The notes under the pieces: model-generated
What the model was told of the DNA's origin: nothing
Database searches by the model: none
Seen by the model: only the letters and a program-made list of their open reading frames with translations
Shown: positions 1 to 7,740 of the stretch, in pieces
Layout: each line of letters opens with the position of its first letter
Numbering within the stretch: position 1 is the stretch's first letter
Origin: Pseudomonadales bacterium
Lineage (GTDB): Bacteria; Pseudomonadota; Gammaproteobacteria; Pseudomonadales; IMCC2047
Length of the DNA stretch: 64,000 nucleotides
NCBI GenBank assembly: GCA_024234615.1
Contig: JACKNY010000003.1
Coordinates: 62,001-126,000 of the forward strand
Direction of reading: 5' to 3'
Translations under genes and position numbers: made by a program

Positions 1-558
1 TCTTTGGCACACTTCACCAATCGCGCATAGGAACAAAAACTCTGCACCCGATCAAAGCGGTCGATATCGCCAATCTCATACATCAGGGTGAGCGCCAATA
101 CTTGCCCAATACCCGGGACAGTTTGTAGGCGGTAGTAGGTGCGCGCATCGAACTGCTTGGCATGACGTACGATGTACGTTTTCCAGCTTGACGATTTCAT
201 CATGAAGATGATCCGCCAGCTCTAAATCAATCTGGATATTCTTTTTTGTCGCTGGATCTGTGAATAACTCAATGACATGCTGGCGATTGCCTTTCTTGTT
301 GATATTCTTCTCAAAGATGTCGGCATTGTATTGATGGTGGGTAATCTTGATGTGGGCCAGTAGTTCACTGCGAAAGCGTACCAGATTACGGCGTCGTCTC
401 ATTAAGTCCCGTACGGGCCGTAATTCTGGCGGATAGGTATAGGCTAAAGGGAAGGTGCCACCCTTGATCAAGCGGGCTATTTTCTCGGAATCGATTTTAT
501 CGGACTTGGCTTTACCCCCATGGATCGCCTTCATATACAGGGCGTGTCCGAGAATAAA
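1..558 (-). pseudogene. IS110-family transposase remnant, truncated and frameshifted
   Basis: This is the N-terminal half of an IS110-type (DEDD) transposase. The stretch around MKAIHGGKAKSDKIDSEKIA (starting at 534) is the conserved IS110 segment carrying acidic catalytic residues. The preceding codons up to about 558 still read FILGHALY in frame, and then a stop is met at 577-579, so the first part of the protein is missing. Around 175-185 the frame is lost. Reading the minus strand one base over restores the family sequence, including QTVPGIGQVLALTLMYEIG, and this continues to the window edge at base 1. The element therefore has at least two lesions and is not functional as read. Its other end lies outside the window, and no terminal repeats are visible here. 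Confidence 0.85.
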
Positions 559-745
559 GGTTATTCGGTCTCTCTTTCAGTTCCGGCATCCTATTGCTCG
601 CTATTAGGTTGTACACTCATAACAAGTCTTTTTACCAATAAGTGAGAAAAGCCCTGTTAGCCCTAAAAGCTTTGGCTATTGTCATTTAACTGTATCTAAA
701 AAGTAGTAATATACTGGCCCTCATTTCAAAAACTAAGTGGATACC

Positions 746-1312
746 ATGACTGTTGACCTAAATAGCCGTTACGGCCTAAACCCTGCGCATAGTGAAGTGG
801 TAGAGGCGTGTAAAATTATTGAACCATGCAATGCTTTAGACATGGGCTGTTCCAATGGGCGTAATGCCTTATACCTGAGCCAGCTTGGCTTTAACGTAAT
901 CGCAGTAGACAACAACCCAAGCGCTATTGATACGCTGCATCAAATTGTGAACGAAGAGGGAATAGCCAACATTAAGGCGCAGGTGTACGACATCAATAAT
1001 GCCGGGCTTGATGTGGATTATGGCTTTATTGCTTGCACCGTAACCTTAATGTTTCTCGACTCAGCTCGTGTTGATGCCGTTATTGCTGATATGCAAGAGC
1101 ATACTCTGCCCGGCGGTTATAACCTGATTGTTTGCGCTATGAGCACTGAAGAACACCCATGTCCAGTCCGCTTCCCATTTACCTTAAAAGCAGGGCAGTT
1201 GCGTGAGGCTTACGAGGGGTGGGAGCTGATTAAGTACAATGAAGATGTAGGTACTATGCACAATGGCGCGCAATTGCAGTTTGCGACCATTTTGGCACGG
1301 AAACCTAGCTAG
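746..1312 (+). CDS. tehB: TehB-like SAM-dependent methyltransferase
   Basis: A class I SAM-dependent methyltransferase of the TehB family, linked in other bacteria to tellurite and selenite resistance by methylation. The SAM-binding motif I is LDMGCSNGRNALYL (residues about 32-45), followed by an acidic residue in VIAVDNN. The family-typical segment PGGYNLIVCAMSTEEHPCPV and the C-terminal YEGWELIKYNEDVG are all present. Length is 188 residues, close to the usual 195-200. I prefer the ATG at 746 over the in-frame GTG at 737 because homologues begin near it. A weak TATACT -10 (710-715) lies upstream without a convincing -35. The partner membrane protein TehA is not adjacent. The physiological substrate is not shown by the sequence. 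Confidence 0.88.
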   Translation: MTVDLNSRYGLNPAHSEVVEACKIIEPCNALDMGCSNGRNALYLSQLGFNVIAVDNNPSAIDTLHQIVNEEGIANIKAQVYDINNAGLDVDYGFIACTVTLMFLDSARVDAVIADMQEHTLPGGYNLIVCAMSTEEHPCPVRFPFTLKAGQLREAYEGWELIKYNEDVGTMHNGAQLQFATILARKPS

Positions 1313-1404
1313 GGAACCTAGTTAAATGAATGATGAAGAGCGAATTCTGGCAATTCTGAGGACAGTGCGGAACGGTGGTCGAAGTATTAAAAGTGGAGTT
1401 TTTC

Positions 1405-1782
1405 ATGCAACCCAAAAACATCGTGGCGCAGTTCATCGCTGATATCCAGGCCCAGCGTACTGATGAGGCAAAGACCTTGCTGGTTACTGAGGGGTTTGAA
1501 TATGTAGGGCCGAATATGCGTTTTCTTAGCCCGGATGACATGATGACCTACCAATTCGGTATGTTTGCCATCCAGAAAGACCTGATCCTCCGCCAGCTCA
1601 GTGCCGATGGGGAGCACGTGTTCGCGATCCTTGATTACCGGACCAACTTTGAACCGATCGGGGACGTACGGCTGGCAGTCTGGTTTCGTGTCCGAGACGA
1701 CAAAATCCAGACGGTTGAAGCCTTCTATAATGCGGCAGTGGTTGAAAACATGCTGGGGGGAAACCTCCCTTCAGTCAGCTGA
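1405..1782 (+). CDS. NTF2-like / SnoaL-like domain protein
   Basis: A small single-domain protein of 125 residues that looks like the NTF2/SnoaL cone fold. It has an N-terminal helix (MQPKNIVAQFIADIQAQR), a short central region with the typical FLSPDDMM turn, and beta strands ending in DDKIQTVEAFYNAAVVENML, which matches the last strand and helix of that fold. The ATG at 1405 is preceded by GGAG with a 6-base spacer, so it is a better start than the upstream GTG at 1375. Members of this fold include isomerases, cyclases and simple ligand-binding proteins, so no specific reaction can be assigned. It follows tehB on the same strand, 92 bases downstream. Confidence 0.65.
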   Translation: MQPKNIVAQFIADIQAQRTDEAKTLLVTEGFEYVGPNMRFLSPDDMMTYQFGMFAIQKDLILRQLSADGEHVFAILDYRTNFEPIGDVRLAVWFRVRDDKIQTVEAFYNAAVVENMLGGNLPSVS

Positions 1783-1809
1783 AATAACGACGGAATACCG
1801 GTTATTAGT

Positions 1810-1905
1810 CCGGCCCTGTTAGGCCGGTAATACCAGACACCCACCAATTAAAGAATGACAACAGGGCGGCAAAAGTCACGCTCGCAATTTGATTGGTGGG
1901 TGTCT
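1810..1905. repeat. Nested inverted repeats between the NTF2-like gene and yajD
   Basis: Two dyads lie in the gap before yajD. The first is a perfect 6-bp hairpin, CCGGCC (1810-1815), loop CTGTTA, GGCCGG (1822-1827). The second is a perfect 14-bp inverted repeat, AGACACCCACCAAT at 1835-1848 and its complement at 1892-1905, separated by 43 bases. The first could act as a weak terminator, although no T-run follows. The second could be a long stem, an operator or the edge of a small lost element. Confidence 0.6.
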
Positions 1906-1918
1906 AGTTTGAAAAGAG

Positions 1919-1924
1919 TATAAT
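1919..1924 (+). promoter_or_regulatory. Probable -10 element of the yajD promoter
   Basis: A perfect TATAAT lies about 30 bases upstream of the yajD start. No convincing -35 box sits at the usual 16-18 bp distance. The right arm of the 14-bp inverted repeat (1892-1905) occupies the -35 region, which would let a protein or structure at that repeat affect transcription. This is inferred from sequence only. Confidence 0.45.
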
Positions 1925-1954
1925 AGCGCCGAATTAAATTTCGCAGGATCGGCT

Positions 1955-2323
1955 ATGTCATCCAATCGTTCGCCAGACAAGCTCAACCAAGTTGTCATCC
2001 AAGCTCGCCGCGCTCGGGAAGAAAGGGAAAAGGGATATCGAGAACGAGCGCTAAGAATGTATCCTTGGGTATGTGGTCGCTGTGCCCGTGAGTTTACTCA
2101 TCAGAATTTGCGTGAATTAACCGTCCATCATCGCGACCACAATCATGACAATAACCCTGCAGACGGCAGTAACTGGGAGTTGCTATGCCTTTATTGTCAC
2201 GATAACGAACATTCACGTTACATTGATTCAGACTATGGCAACACCCCAGCCGATACAACCAAAAGCACAGCCACCCATAACCCCTTTGCCAACTTGGCAG
2301 ATATGCTCAAAGATAAAAAATAA
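1955..2323 (+). CDS. yajD: YajD-type HNH nuclease-fold protein
   Basis: A 122-residue protein of the YajD family with an HNH/endonuclease VII-like zinc fold. Two metal-binding CxxC pairs are visible, CGRC (residues about 40-43) and CLYC (about 83-86), with the HNH core ELTVHHRDHNHDNNP between them. The C-terminal HNPFANLADML matches the conserved NPFADL tail of E. coli YajD. The residues before YPWVCGRC form a basic, charged helix longer than in E. coli. The cellular role of YajD is not established. The fold suggests DNA or RNA binding or cleavage, but activity cannot be read from the sequence. Confidence 0.88.
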   Translation: MSSNRSPDKLNQVVIQARRAREEREKGYRERALRMYPWVCGRCAREFTHQNLRELTVHHRDHNHDNNPADGSNWELLCLYCHDNEHSRYIDSDYGNTPADTTKSTATHNPFANLADMLKDKK

Positions 2324-2370
2324 TCCCGGGCATTTGTGGATACTGGAAGTCTTTAACCCTGGCGAACAGA

Positions 2371-2398
2371 TTTACTATTCTCCTGGTTTGTGTATAGT
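2371..2398 (+). promoter_or_regulatory. Probable sigma70 promoter of nfeD-SPFH operon
   Basis: TTTACT (2371-2376) and TATAGT (2393-2398) are separated by 16 bp, giving matches of 4/6 and 5/6 to consensus. The implied start, near 2405, leaves a leader of about 30 bases with a strong AAGGAG ribosome-binding site before the ATG at 2436. Confidence 0.45.
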
Positions 2399-2435
2399 CG
2401 TGTAGTCACAAAATTAACCTTAAGGAGAAAGGAAG

Positions 2436-2879
2436 ATGCCTTGGTGGGGATGGGTAATTTTTGGAGTGTTACTACTTGGCTCTGAACTCTTTGTCGTCGA
2501 CGTCGCATTCTACTTGGTCTTTATCGGCATTGCTGCGGCAATAACCGGCTTAGTGGGGTTAGCTGGTATTGAGCTTGCGCTTTGGGGACAGTGGTTGCTG
2601 TTCGCGGCGCTCGCCATCATTTCAATGGTGTTATTCCGTGAAAGGCTCTATCAAAAGATTCGGGGCGGAGGAGTTGATTACAAAAGCGGCCCAGCTGGCG
2701 AGCATATACGGTTAGAGGAAACCATCGCGCCCGGAGATACTTGTCGTTTAACCTACCGCGGTACCACTTGGACTGTGCTTAATAATGGATCGGAGATCAT
2801 CGAGAAAGGGCAAACCGCAGAGATCAAAAAAGTCGAAGGTCTAACGCTAGTTTTAAATAACTCGGAAACTATCAATTAG
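2436..2879 (+). CDS. NfeD-like membrane protein (YbbK/NfeD family)
   Basis: A short NfeD-family membrane protein of 147 residues. The N-terminal half is hydrophobic with probably three membrane segments (residues about 4-22, 24-44 and 48-68). The C-terminal half, from about residue 85, is a small beta-rich OB-like domain with PGDTCRLTYRGTTWTV, typical of NfeD. Proteins of this short type lack the ClpP-like protease domain of long NfeD. They are usually encoded beside an SPFH/stomatin gene, exactly as here: the next gene starts 18 bases downstream. The pair is thought to form a membrane microdomain complex involved in membrane quality or stress. Start chosen from the AAGGAGAAAGGAAG leader. Confidence 0.85.
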   Translation: MPWWGWVIFGVLLLGSELFVVDVAFYLVFIGIAAAITGLVGLAGIELALWGQWLLFAALAIISMVLFRERLYQKIRGGGVDYKSGPAGEHIRLEETIAPGDTCRLTYRGTTWTVLNNGSEIIEKGQTAEIKKVEGLTLVLNNSETIN

Positions 2880-2897
2880 AAAAGGGAGCATCACAAA

Positions 2898-3839
2898 ATG
2901 TTTGAGAATGCAGCATTCATGACGGCAGTTTCGATAGCTATTATTGCCATTATCATACTCGCTAAAACCGCAGTCATCGTCCCCCAACAAAGCGCCTATG
3001 TGGTAGAGAGCCTCGGCAAATACAGCCGGACGTTACGTGCAGGATTTCATATACTCATTCCCTTTATCGAAAGGGCCGCGTATAAGCACAGTCTCAAGGA
3101 ATTAGCGATCGATATTGCGGAGCAAATCTGTATTACCAAGGATAACGTACAGGTCGGCGTCGATGGAGTGTTGTATCTGCAGGTGCTGGATCCGGAACGG
3201 GCATCTTATGGCATCACCGATCATATCTTTGCCATCTCTCAACTGGCGCAAACCACGTTACGTAGTGAAATTGGTAAAATCGATTTGGATCGTACCTTTG
3301 AAGAAAGGGCTTCGATCAACGGCAATGTTGTCGCAGAACTGGATAAGGCCTCAGACCCTTGGGGTGTAAAAGTACTGCGTTACGAAATAAAGAATATCAA
3401 CCCTCCCAAGGATGTTCTAGGCGCGATGGAAAAGCAGATGCGGGCAGAGCGGGAAAAGCGCGCGGTGGTATTAACCTCCGAAGGTGAGCGAGATGCTAAA
3501 ATTAATGAAGCGGAAGGCGATAAGCAACGCGTCATTAAACAATCCGAAGCGGTCAAACAGCAACAGATCAATGAAGCCGAGGGCGAAGCGAATGCGATCT
3601 TAGCCATCGCCTCCGCAACCGCCGAGGGTTTGCGCCAAGTAGCCCTTGCCTTAAAAGAGGAAGGCGGTGAAGCAGCGATGAAACTGCGCGTTGCCGAGGA
3701 CTATGTGACACAGTTCGGGAAGTTGGCAAAAGAAAGTAATACGCTGGTTGTGCCCGCTAATTTGGCGGATATTTCGTCCATGATTGCGCTTGCCACCAGC
3801 ATCGTAAAAAGTGACTCAACATCGCCTAGCAATTCATGA
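2898..3839 (+). CDS. SPFH/band 7 (stomatin/QmcA-like) membrane protein
   Basis: A 313-residue paraslipin/QmcA-type SPFH protein. One N-terminal membrane segment (residues about 8-27) is followed by the band 7 domain beginning VVPQQSAYVVESLGKYSRTL. Next comes a long charged helix (about 175-245) containing repeated EAEGD/SEAVKQQQINEAEGEA sequence that builds the coiled-coil wall of SPFH oligomers. The C-terminal region has the AEDYVTQFGKLA segment typical of the QmcA/stomatin-like 2 group. It is the second gene of an operon with the NfeD-like protein. In E. coli the equivalent pair is ybbK-qmcA. It is likely a large membrane-bound ring or cage interacting with FtsH-type proteases, though that role is family knowledge rather than visible here. 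Confidence 0.9.
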   Translation: MFENAAFMTAVSIAIIAIIILAKTAVIVPQQSAYVVESLGKYSRTLRAGFHILIPFIERAAYKHSLKELAIDIAEQICITKDNVQVGVDGVLYLQVLDPERASYGITDHIFAISQLAQTTLRSEIGKIDLDRTFEERASINGNVVAELDKASDPWGVKVLRYEIKNINPPKDVLGAMEKQMRAEREKRAVVLTSEGERDAKINEAEGDKQRVIKQSEAVKQQQINEAEGEANAILAIASATAEGLRQVALALKEEGGEAAMKLRVAEDYVTQFGKLAKESNTLVVPANLADISSMIALATSIVKSDSTSPSNS

Positions 3840-4011
3840 TGGCATCGGGGGAGAGCTATCAGAGAGCGTAAAATGAAACTACTTGCGTTGCCATATTTTC
3901 ACGATTGTGAGAAAGCACACTGAGCGCTCAACCATAAAGCCACCCTCTTACAACCAATCTTAATTAACGCTGGAGTCGCTGAATCGACAGTGGAACGAAG
4001 CCTCTATCAAG

Positions 4012-4455
4012 CTAACGAAAATTGCTGAGTTTGCAGGCTTCATCCTCAACCTCCTTCGCCATGTCAACCCGCTTATTGTAGTAGCGCTTACTGTTCGTCG
4101 AACTGGCCTGCGCCCGATATTGCTTCATTCGTACCAGGTCACTTTTCGCTTTCTCGCAGGCGATCTGCTTAGTCGCCTTTTCCTTTTCACGTTGTTGCGC
4201 AGCGAGAATTCGCTCCCGTCTTAGCTGTTCCTGTTTTATCTTGTCCTGCTCAAAAAGCGCCTTTGCTGCCTTTTTATTAGGCGGGGGAGTACCATGATGG
4301 ATCGGCTGCTCAACTTCTAAAACTTCGGACTTAACCTCCATCGGCGGTGTGTCGGTAAAATGGATCTTGCCATTTTTATCGGTATATTTGTAAATCTCGG
4401 CCCAAGCATATTGGCAGATAAAAAGGCAAACAATCAGGAATTTCATGAGTTTCAT
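4012..4455 (-). CDS. DUF4124-domain secreted protein with coiled coil
   Basis: A 147-residue exported protein. The signal peptide is residues 1-19 (MKLMKFLIVCLFICQYAWA). It is followed at once by a DUF4124 domain, EIYKYTDKNGKIHFTDTPP, a short beta motif common in gammaproteobacterial periplasmic proteins. The rest (about 55-147) is rich in K, R, E and Q and probably forms a long helix or coiled coil. The function of DUF4124 is unknown. It stands alone between the SPFH gene (convergent) and the alpha-hydroxy-acid dehydrogenase. A second DUF4124 gene lies at 27884-28474. Confidence 0.75.
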   Translation of the reverse strand: MKLMKFLIVCLFICQYAWAEIYKYTDKNGKIHFTDTPPMEVKSEVLEVEQPIHHGTPPPNKKAAKALFEQDKIKQEQLRRERILAAQQREKEKATKQIACEKAKSDLVRMKQYRAQASSTNSKRYYNKRVDMAKEVEDEACKLSNFR

Positions 4456-4553
4456 CGCATTAAAAACCTATTTAATGCTAGTACGCAGATAACAGAGCGT
4501 CAAATAAGGGCCAGAATCTACAGCGTCGATCAATGCCGCTATAGACTTCAACA

Positions 4554-5705
4554 CTAAGGACGTAGAACCAACATATTTTCGTTCAAATCAGCAAGACAAG
4601 GACAGCCCATCAGCATCATATCCCGTTCCAGTTCATTGCGAAGAAGAGCAATAGCACGCTCCACTCCAGCCTGCCCCGCCGCTGCTAACGCATAGAGATA
4701 AAACCTGCCGCCAGAACAGGCGGTAGCACCTAACGCAAGCGCTTTAAGTACATGGGTACCGCGTCGAACACCGCCATCCAGAATAATTTCAATCTGCCCG
4801 CCGACAGCATCAACAACCGCTTTTAAATGATCGAAGGGGGCTCTTGAGCCGTCTAACTGCCGTCCGCCATGGTTGGAGAGCATGATTGCACTAGCACCAA
4901 TATCTACTGCTCTTTTAGCATCGGCAACCGACATCACGCCCTTAATGGCGAAGGGTTTTTGCCATTGTTCAATCATCTTGGCCGCATCGTCCCAGGAGAT
5001 GCGGGAATTAATGTGGTGATTAATATAGTCCACAATCGAGGATTTCATATTGCTACCATCTTGTACATATTTCGAAACATTAGGTAAATCAAATTTATCC
5101 TTGAGCAGATAGTTCAAAGACCATTGTGGGTGTAATGCAAAACTGAGCATACTCGAAAGGGTGAGTTTTGGTGGTGTACTCATACCCGTCACATAATCGC
5201 GCTCACGATTGCCCGCCACAATAGTATCGACCGTAAGCGCCAGCGCATCAAAATTGGCGGCTTTACAGCGATCAATGAGATCGACCGTCATAGCCGAATC
5301 CTTATGTACATAAATTTGAAACATTTTCGGCGCCTGGGTAAGTGCGCCCATTTCCTCTATGCTGCAAGTTGCAATAGTTGACATGCCGTACATAGCACCA
5401 AACTTTTCAGCTGCCTTGGCGGTTGCTTTCTCACCCTGGTGATGGAACAGGCGCTGTAAAGCAGTGGGCGCGAACAGCAATGGCAGCTTCAGATTTTGCC
5501 CCAAAACTTGAGTGGTGAGATCGACCGAGTCAATACCTGCCAACACATTCGGCACTAGGTCGCAGCTGTTAAAGGCATCGGTATTGCGCCTTAGCGTCAC
5601 CTCATCATCCGCACCGCCGTCAATGTAATGAAAAATAGGGGCAGGGAGTTTTTGCTTGGCTAATTGTCGAAAATCTCCAGTATTGTAACAATTTTTTAAT
5701 CTCAT
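4554..5705 (-). CDS. FMN-dependent alpha-hydroxy-acid dehydrogenase (LldD-like)
   Basis: A full-length (383 residue) member of the FMN-dependent alpha-hydroxy-acid oxidase/dehydrogenase family that includes L-lactate dehydrogenase LldD. The N-terminus has the family motif FHYIDGGADDEVTLRRN. The FMN/substrate loop reads AIKGVMSVADAKRA, the catalytic histidine lies in SNHGGRQLDGS, and the phosphate-binding end is ILDGGVRRGTHVLKALALGA. In LldD the next strand is usually GRPYLYALAAAG; here it is GRFYLYALAAAG. It likely oxidises lactate or a related 2-hydroxy acid and passes electrons to quinone, but the exact substrate is not certain. ATG 5705 is preferred over GTG 5717 because homologues begin near RLKN and AAGG lies upstream. 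It stands alone with no lldP or lldR neighbour. Confidence 0.85.
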   Translation of the reverse strand: MRLKNCYNTGDFRQLAKQKLPAPIFHYIDGGADDEVTLRRNTDAFNSCDLVPNVLAGIDSVDLTTQVLGQNLKLPLLFAPTALQRLFHHQGEKATAKAAEKFGAMYGMSTIATCSIEEMGALTQAPKMFQIYVHKDSAMTVDLIDRCKAANFDALALTVDTIVAGNRERDYVTGMSTPPKLTLSSMLSFALHPQWSLNYLLKDKFDLPNVSKYVQDGSNMKSSIVDYINHHINSRISWDDAAKMIEQWQKPFAIKGVMSVADAKRAVDIGASAIMLSNHGGRQLDGSRAPFDHLKAVVDAVGGQIEIILDGGVRRGTHVLKALALGATACSGGRFYLYALAAAGQAGVERAIALLRNELERDMMLMGCPCLADLNENMLVLRP

Positions 5706-5917
5706 CTGGCTGAGCACCTTAGCTGAAAGCTGCTAAACTGACGCAAACGAACGCCTTAAGCAATAAACTGTAAATATTATGGTTTGCGGTTACAACCGGG
5801 TCCAGGTTGGCCTGAGCCAATGTGCCTTCGTCCACAAAAAGACTTATCATAACCACTGCCCCTATCCATTCAATTAAAACACTTGATGCAGACTATAGAA
5901 TTTAGGAGTAAATCGCT

Positions 5918-6460
5918 ATGCCATTCCTCAGCTCGATAGAAGAAAATGCTCGTCCATCCACCATATTGAAAAAATTTCCCGAAAGCGGACGTTTAATCAT
6001 GCAGTTTACGGAGCAACTCATTCGTGGCCCCGCCTCCCTGACAACGGCGGAACGCGAATTGATTGGCGCTTTTACCTCCGGCTTAAACGCCTGTCAGTTT
6101 TGCTGCGATACACATTCAGCCACAGCGGAAGTACTGGGCATACCAAAAGGCCTGATTGACGATCTGATCATGGATATCGACAATGCCGATATTACGGATA
6201 AAATGAAACCCTTGCTCAACTACGTGAAAAAGCTTACGGAGAAGCCAACACAAGTAACTCAGGCAGATGTTGATGCTATCTTTGCGGCAGGCTGGGACGA
6301 GGATGCTTTTTACCATGCGGTATCCATTTGCGGGCTATTCAACTACTACAACCGTTTGATTGAAGGCTATGGGGTTAAATCAGCACCGGAGTACCGTGAT
6401 TTTATTGGCGAACGGCTCGCAAACGAAGGTTATTCGTCGGCGCTTGATCATAATGATTAG
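5918..6460 (+). CDS. AhpD/carboxymuconolactone-decarboxylase-like peroxidase-related protein
   Basis: A 180-residue helical protein of the AhpD-like superfamily. The redox motif is CQFCCDTHSATAEVLG (about residues 59-74), which contains the CxxC pair and the following His seen in alkylhydroperoxidase AhpD. The tail, ISICGLFNYYNRLIEGYGV, is typical of uncharacterised peroxidase-related proteins of this family. It likely reduces peroxides or acts as a disulfide reductase, but partners are not encoded next door. The start is supported by AGGAG eight bases upstream of the ATG. A GNAT gene follows 33 bases downstream on the same strand, so co-transcription is possible. Confidence 0.8.
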   Translation: MPFLSSIEENARPSTILKKFPESGRLIMQFTEQLIRGPASLTTAERELIGAFTSGLNACQFCCDTHSATAEVLGIPKGLIDDLIMDIDNADITDKMKPLLNYVKKLTEKPTQVTQADVDAIFAAGWDEDAFYHAVSICGLFNYYNRLIEGYGVKSAPEYRDFIGERLANEGYSSALDHND

Positions 6461-6493
6461 TTAACCCAAATACTGGTCAACATTGGCAACACG

Positions 6494-7021
6494 GTGTCTA
6501 TGATTTTTAAGGTTCCTGATACTTTAGTCACTACGCGTTTAAATCTGCGTCAGTTTACTGCGGCTGATTGGGATGATATGGCTCGATATTATGCTGACGA
6601 AGTAATCACTCGCTTTACCACTGGCAAGCCACTCTCGCGCAACGAAAGCTGGCGCACCATTGCCTGCATGATCGGGCATTGGCAAATTTACGGCTATGGC
6701 CCTTATGCCTTGGAGCTACAGGATACCGGGCAGCTGCTCGGTGTCGCTGGATACTGGTATCCCGGCGGCTGGCCCGAGCCTGAAATAAAATGGGGGTTAC
6801 TCAGGGAGTACTGGGGGCAGGGCTATGCCAGCGAAGCGGCGCGTGCGATTTTGACAGCGGCGGATGGATACCTGCCTGAAATCCCCTTTGTCAGTTTGAT
6901 TCATGTTGAAAATCAGGCATCAATCAATCTGGCACTCGCGCTAGGCGCGACCTTTGAGAAAGAGATAGATTTTTGGTGGGGGCGCTTTGGTATCTACCGT
7001 CACAAAAAGAGTAACAAATGA
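6494..7021 (+). CDS. GNAT-family N-acetyltransferase (RimJ/RimL-like)
   Basis: A 175-residue acetyltransferase of the RimJ/RimL-type GNAT group. The N-terminal strand TLVTTRLNLRQFTAADWDDM is the family's substrate-domain start. The acetyl-CoA pyrophosphate-binding loop is GLLREYWGQGYASEAARAIL (about residues 101-120), and the C-terminal part, LIHVENQASINLALALGATF, is the usual helix that follows. Acceptor specificity cannot be told; members acetylate protein N-termini, small molecules or antibiotics. The start may be GTG 6494 or ATG 6500. It is the second gene after the AhpD-like gene. Confidence 0.82.
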   Translation: MSMIFKVPDTLVTTRLNLRQFTAADWDDMARYYADEVITRFTTGKPLSRNESWRTIACMIGHWQIYGYGPYALELQDTGQLLGVAGYWYPGGWPEPEIKWGLLREYWGQGYASEAARAILTAADGYLPEIPFVSLIHVENQASINLALALGATFEKEIDFWWGRFGIYRHKKSNK

Positions 7022-7081
7022 AGAGGTCCTCGCTAGTCCCAATCAGCGCCCTTACTGTTTTTTTGGGGCTATCCTAGAGAA

Positions 7082-7699
7082 CTAAGACTCTTCGACAAGT
7101 TCGATAAAACCAGTGTATAGACCATCCAGCAAACCGTGCGCGGAAAACATCAGTTCCTGTAATCCATCCCCGCCCAGAATTTCAATATCCAACCGTCCTT
7201 CACCGTCATCCGCCAGCACTCGAAAGGTAGTGCTTTTATTGAGTACAAAGGTATTCCCCACAAAACGGATACTCTGTACTTCCTGCTCCTGCTTGGCTTT
7301 CTCGACACGGGTTTTAATCAACGCTAAAAAACTCTGTAGCCGTTTTTCTATTTCAGCAACGTCCATGTTACCGGCTTGCTCGGTAAATTCGATTTTTAGC
7401 GCAGGTTTAGCGACAATGCTGCGCAAATAACGATACGTGTCAGCCCCCTCTTCCTGCAATTTGAAATTCACCCGATAATCCTCAGTACCTCCGTGCACTT
7501 CAAGCTGATTACTCAGAGTCACTTCTGTGATTTCCCGGTCATTGCGGAAATTAAAGTTTTTCTCGATATCAATGGACTGAATACCATAGCGCTCTAAAAA
7601 TTTAGTCAGCAGCGATTCGGTTAAGGTACTTAATTGGTGTAACTGACTCATCAATTGGATCTCTTCAAACAGGTTCAATAGTGCAAAGTAGCGGATCAA
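7082..7699 (-). CDS. Uncharacterised cytosolic protein
   Basis: I do not recognise this protein (up to 205 residues). No signal peptide or membrane helix is evident after the likely internal start; the first 16 residues of the longest frame are hydrophobic but may not be translated. An internal ATG at 7651 follows a GAAGAG stretch and would give 189 residues. The central part is charged and helical (VAEIEKRLQSFLALIKTRVEK) between two beta-rich regions, and the C-terminus is acidic (FIELVEES). The codon pattern looks like that of neighbours, so it is probably a real gene. It lies 41 bases downstream of the DUF711 gene on the same strand and may be co-transcribed. Confidence 0.6.
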   Translation of the reverse strand: MIRYFALLNLFEEIQLMSQLHQLSTLTESLLTKFLERYGIQSIDIEKNFNFRNDREITEVTLSNQLEVHGGTEDYRVNFKLQEEGADTYRYLRSIVAKPALKIEFTEQAGNMDVAEIEKRLQSFLALIKTRVEKAKQEQEVQSIRFVGNTFVLNKSTTFRVLADDGEGRLDIEILGGDGLQELMFSAHGLLDGLYTGFIELVEES

Positions 7700-7740
7700 T
7701 CTGGCTTCCGCTGAGCGTATAACAGGGCTTATTTTAAAGC

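Noticed and set aside
679..715. Sigma70 promoter for tehB
   Set aside because: TATACT at 710-715 is good, but TTGTCA at 679-684 is 25 bp away and TTTAAC at 685-690 is a poor -35; not strong enough to list.
1325..1441. A 38-codon plus-strand frame between tehB and the NTF2-like gene
   Set aside because: It overlaps the better-supported start of the NTF2-like gene in another frame and has no known features.
5719..5850. A 43-codon minus-strand frame upstream of the alpha-hydroxy-acid dehydrogenase gene
   Set aside because: No ribosome-binding site or recognisable sequence; it is short enough to occur by chance.
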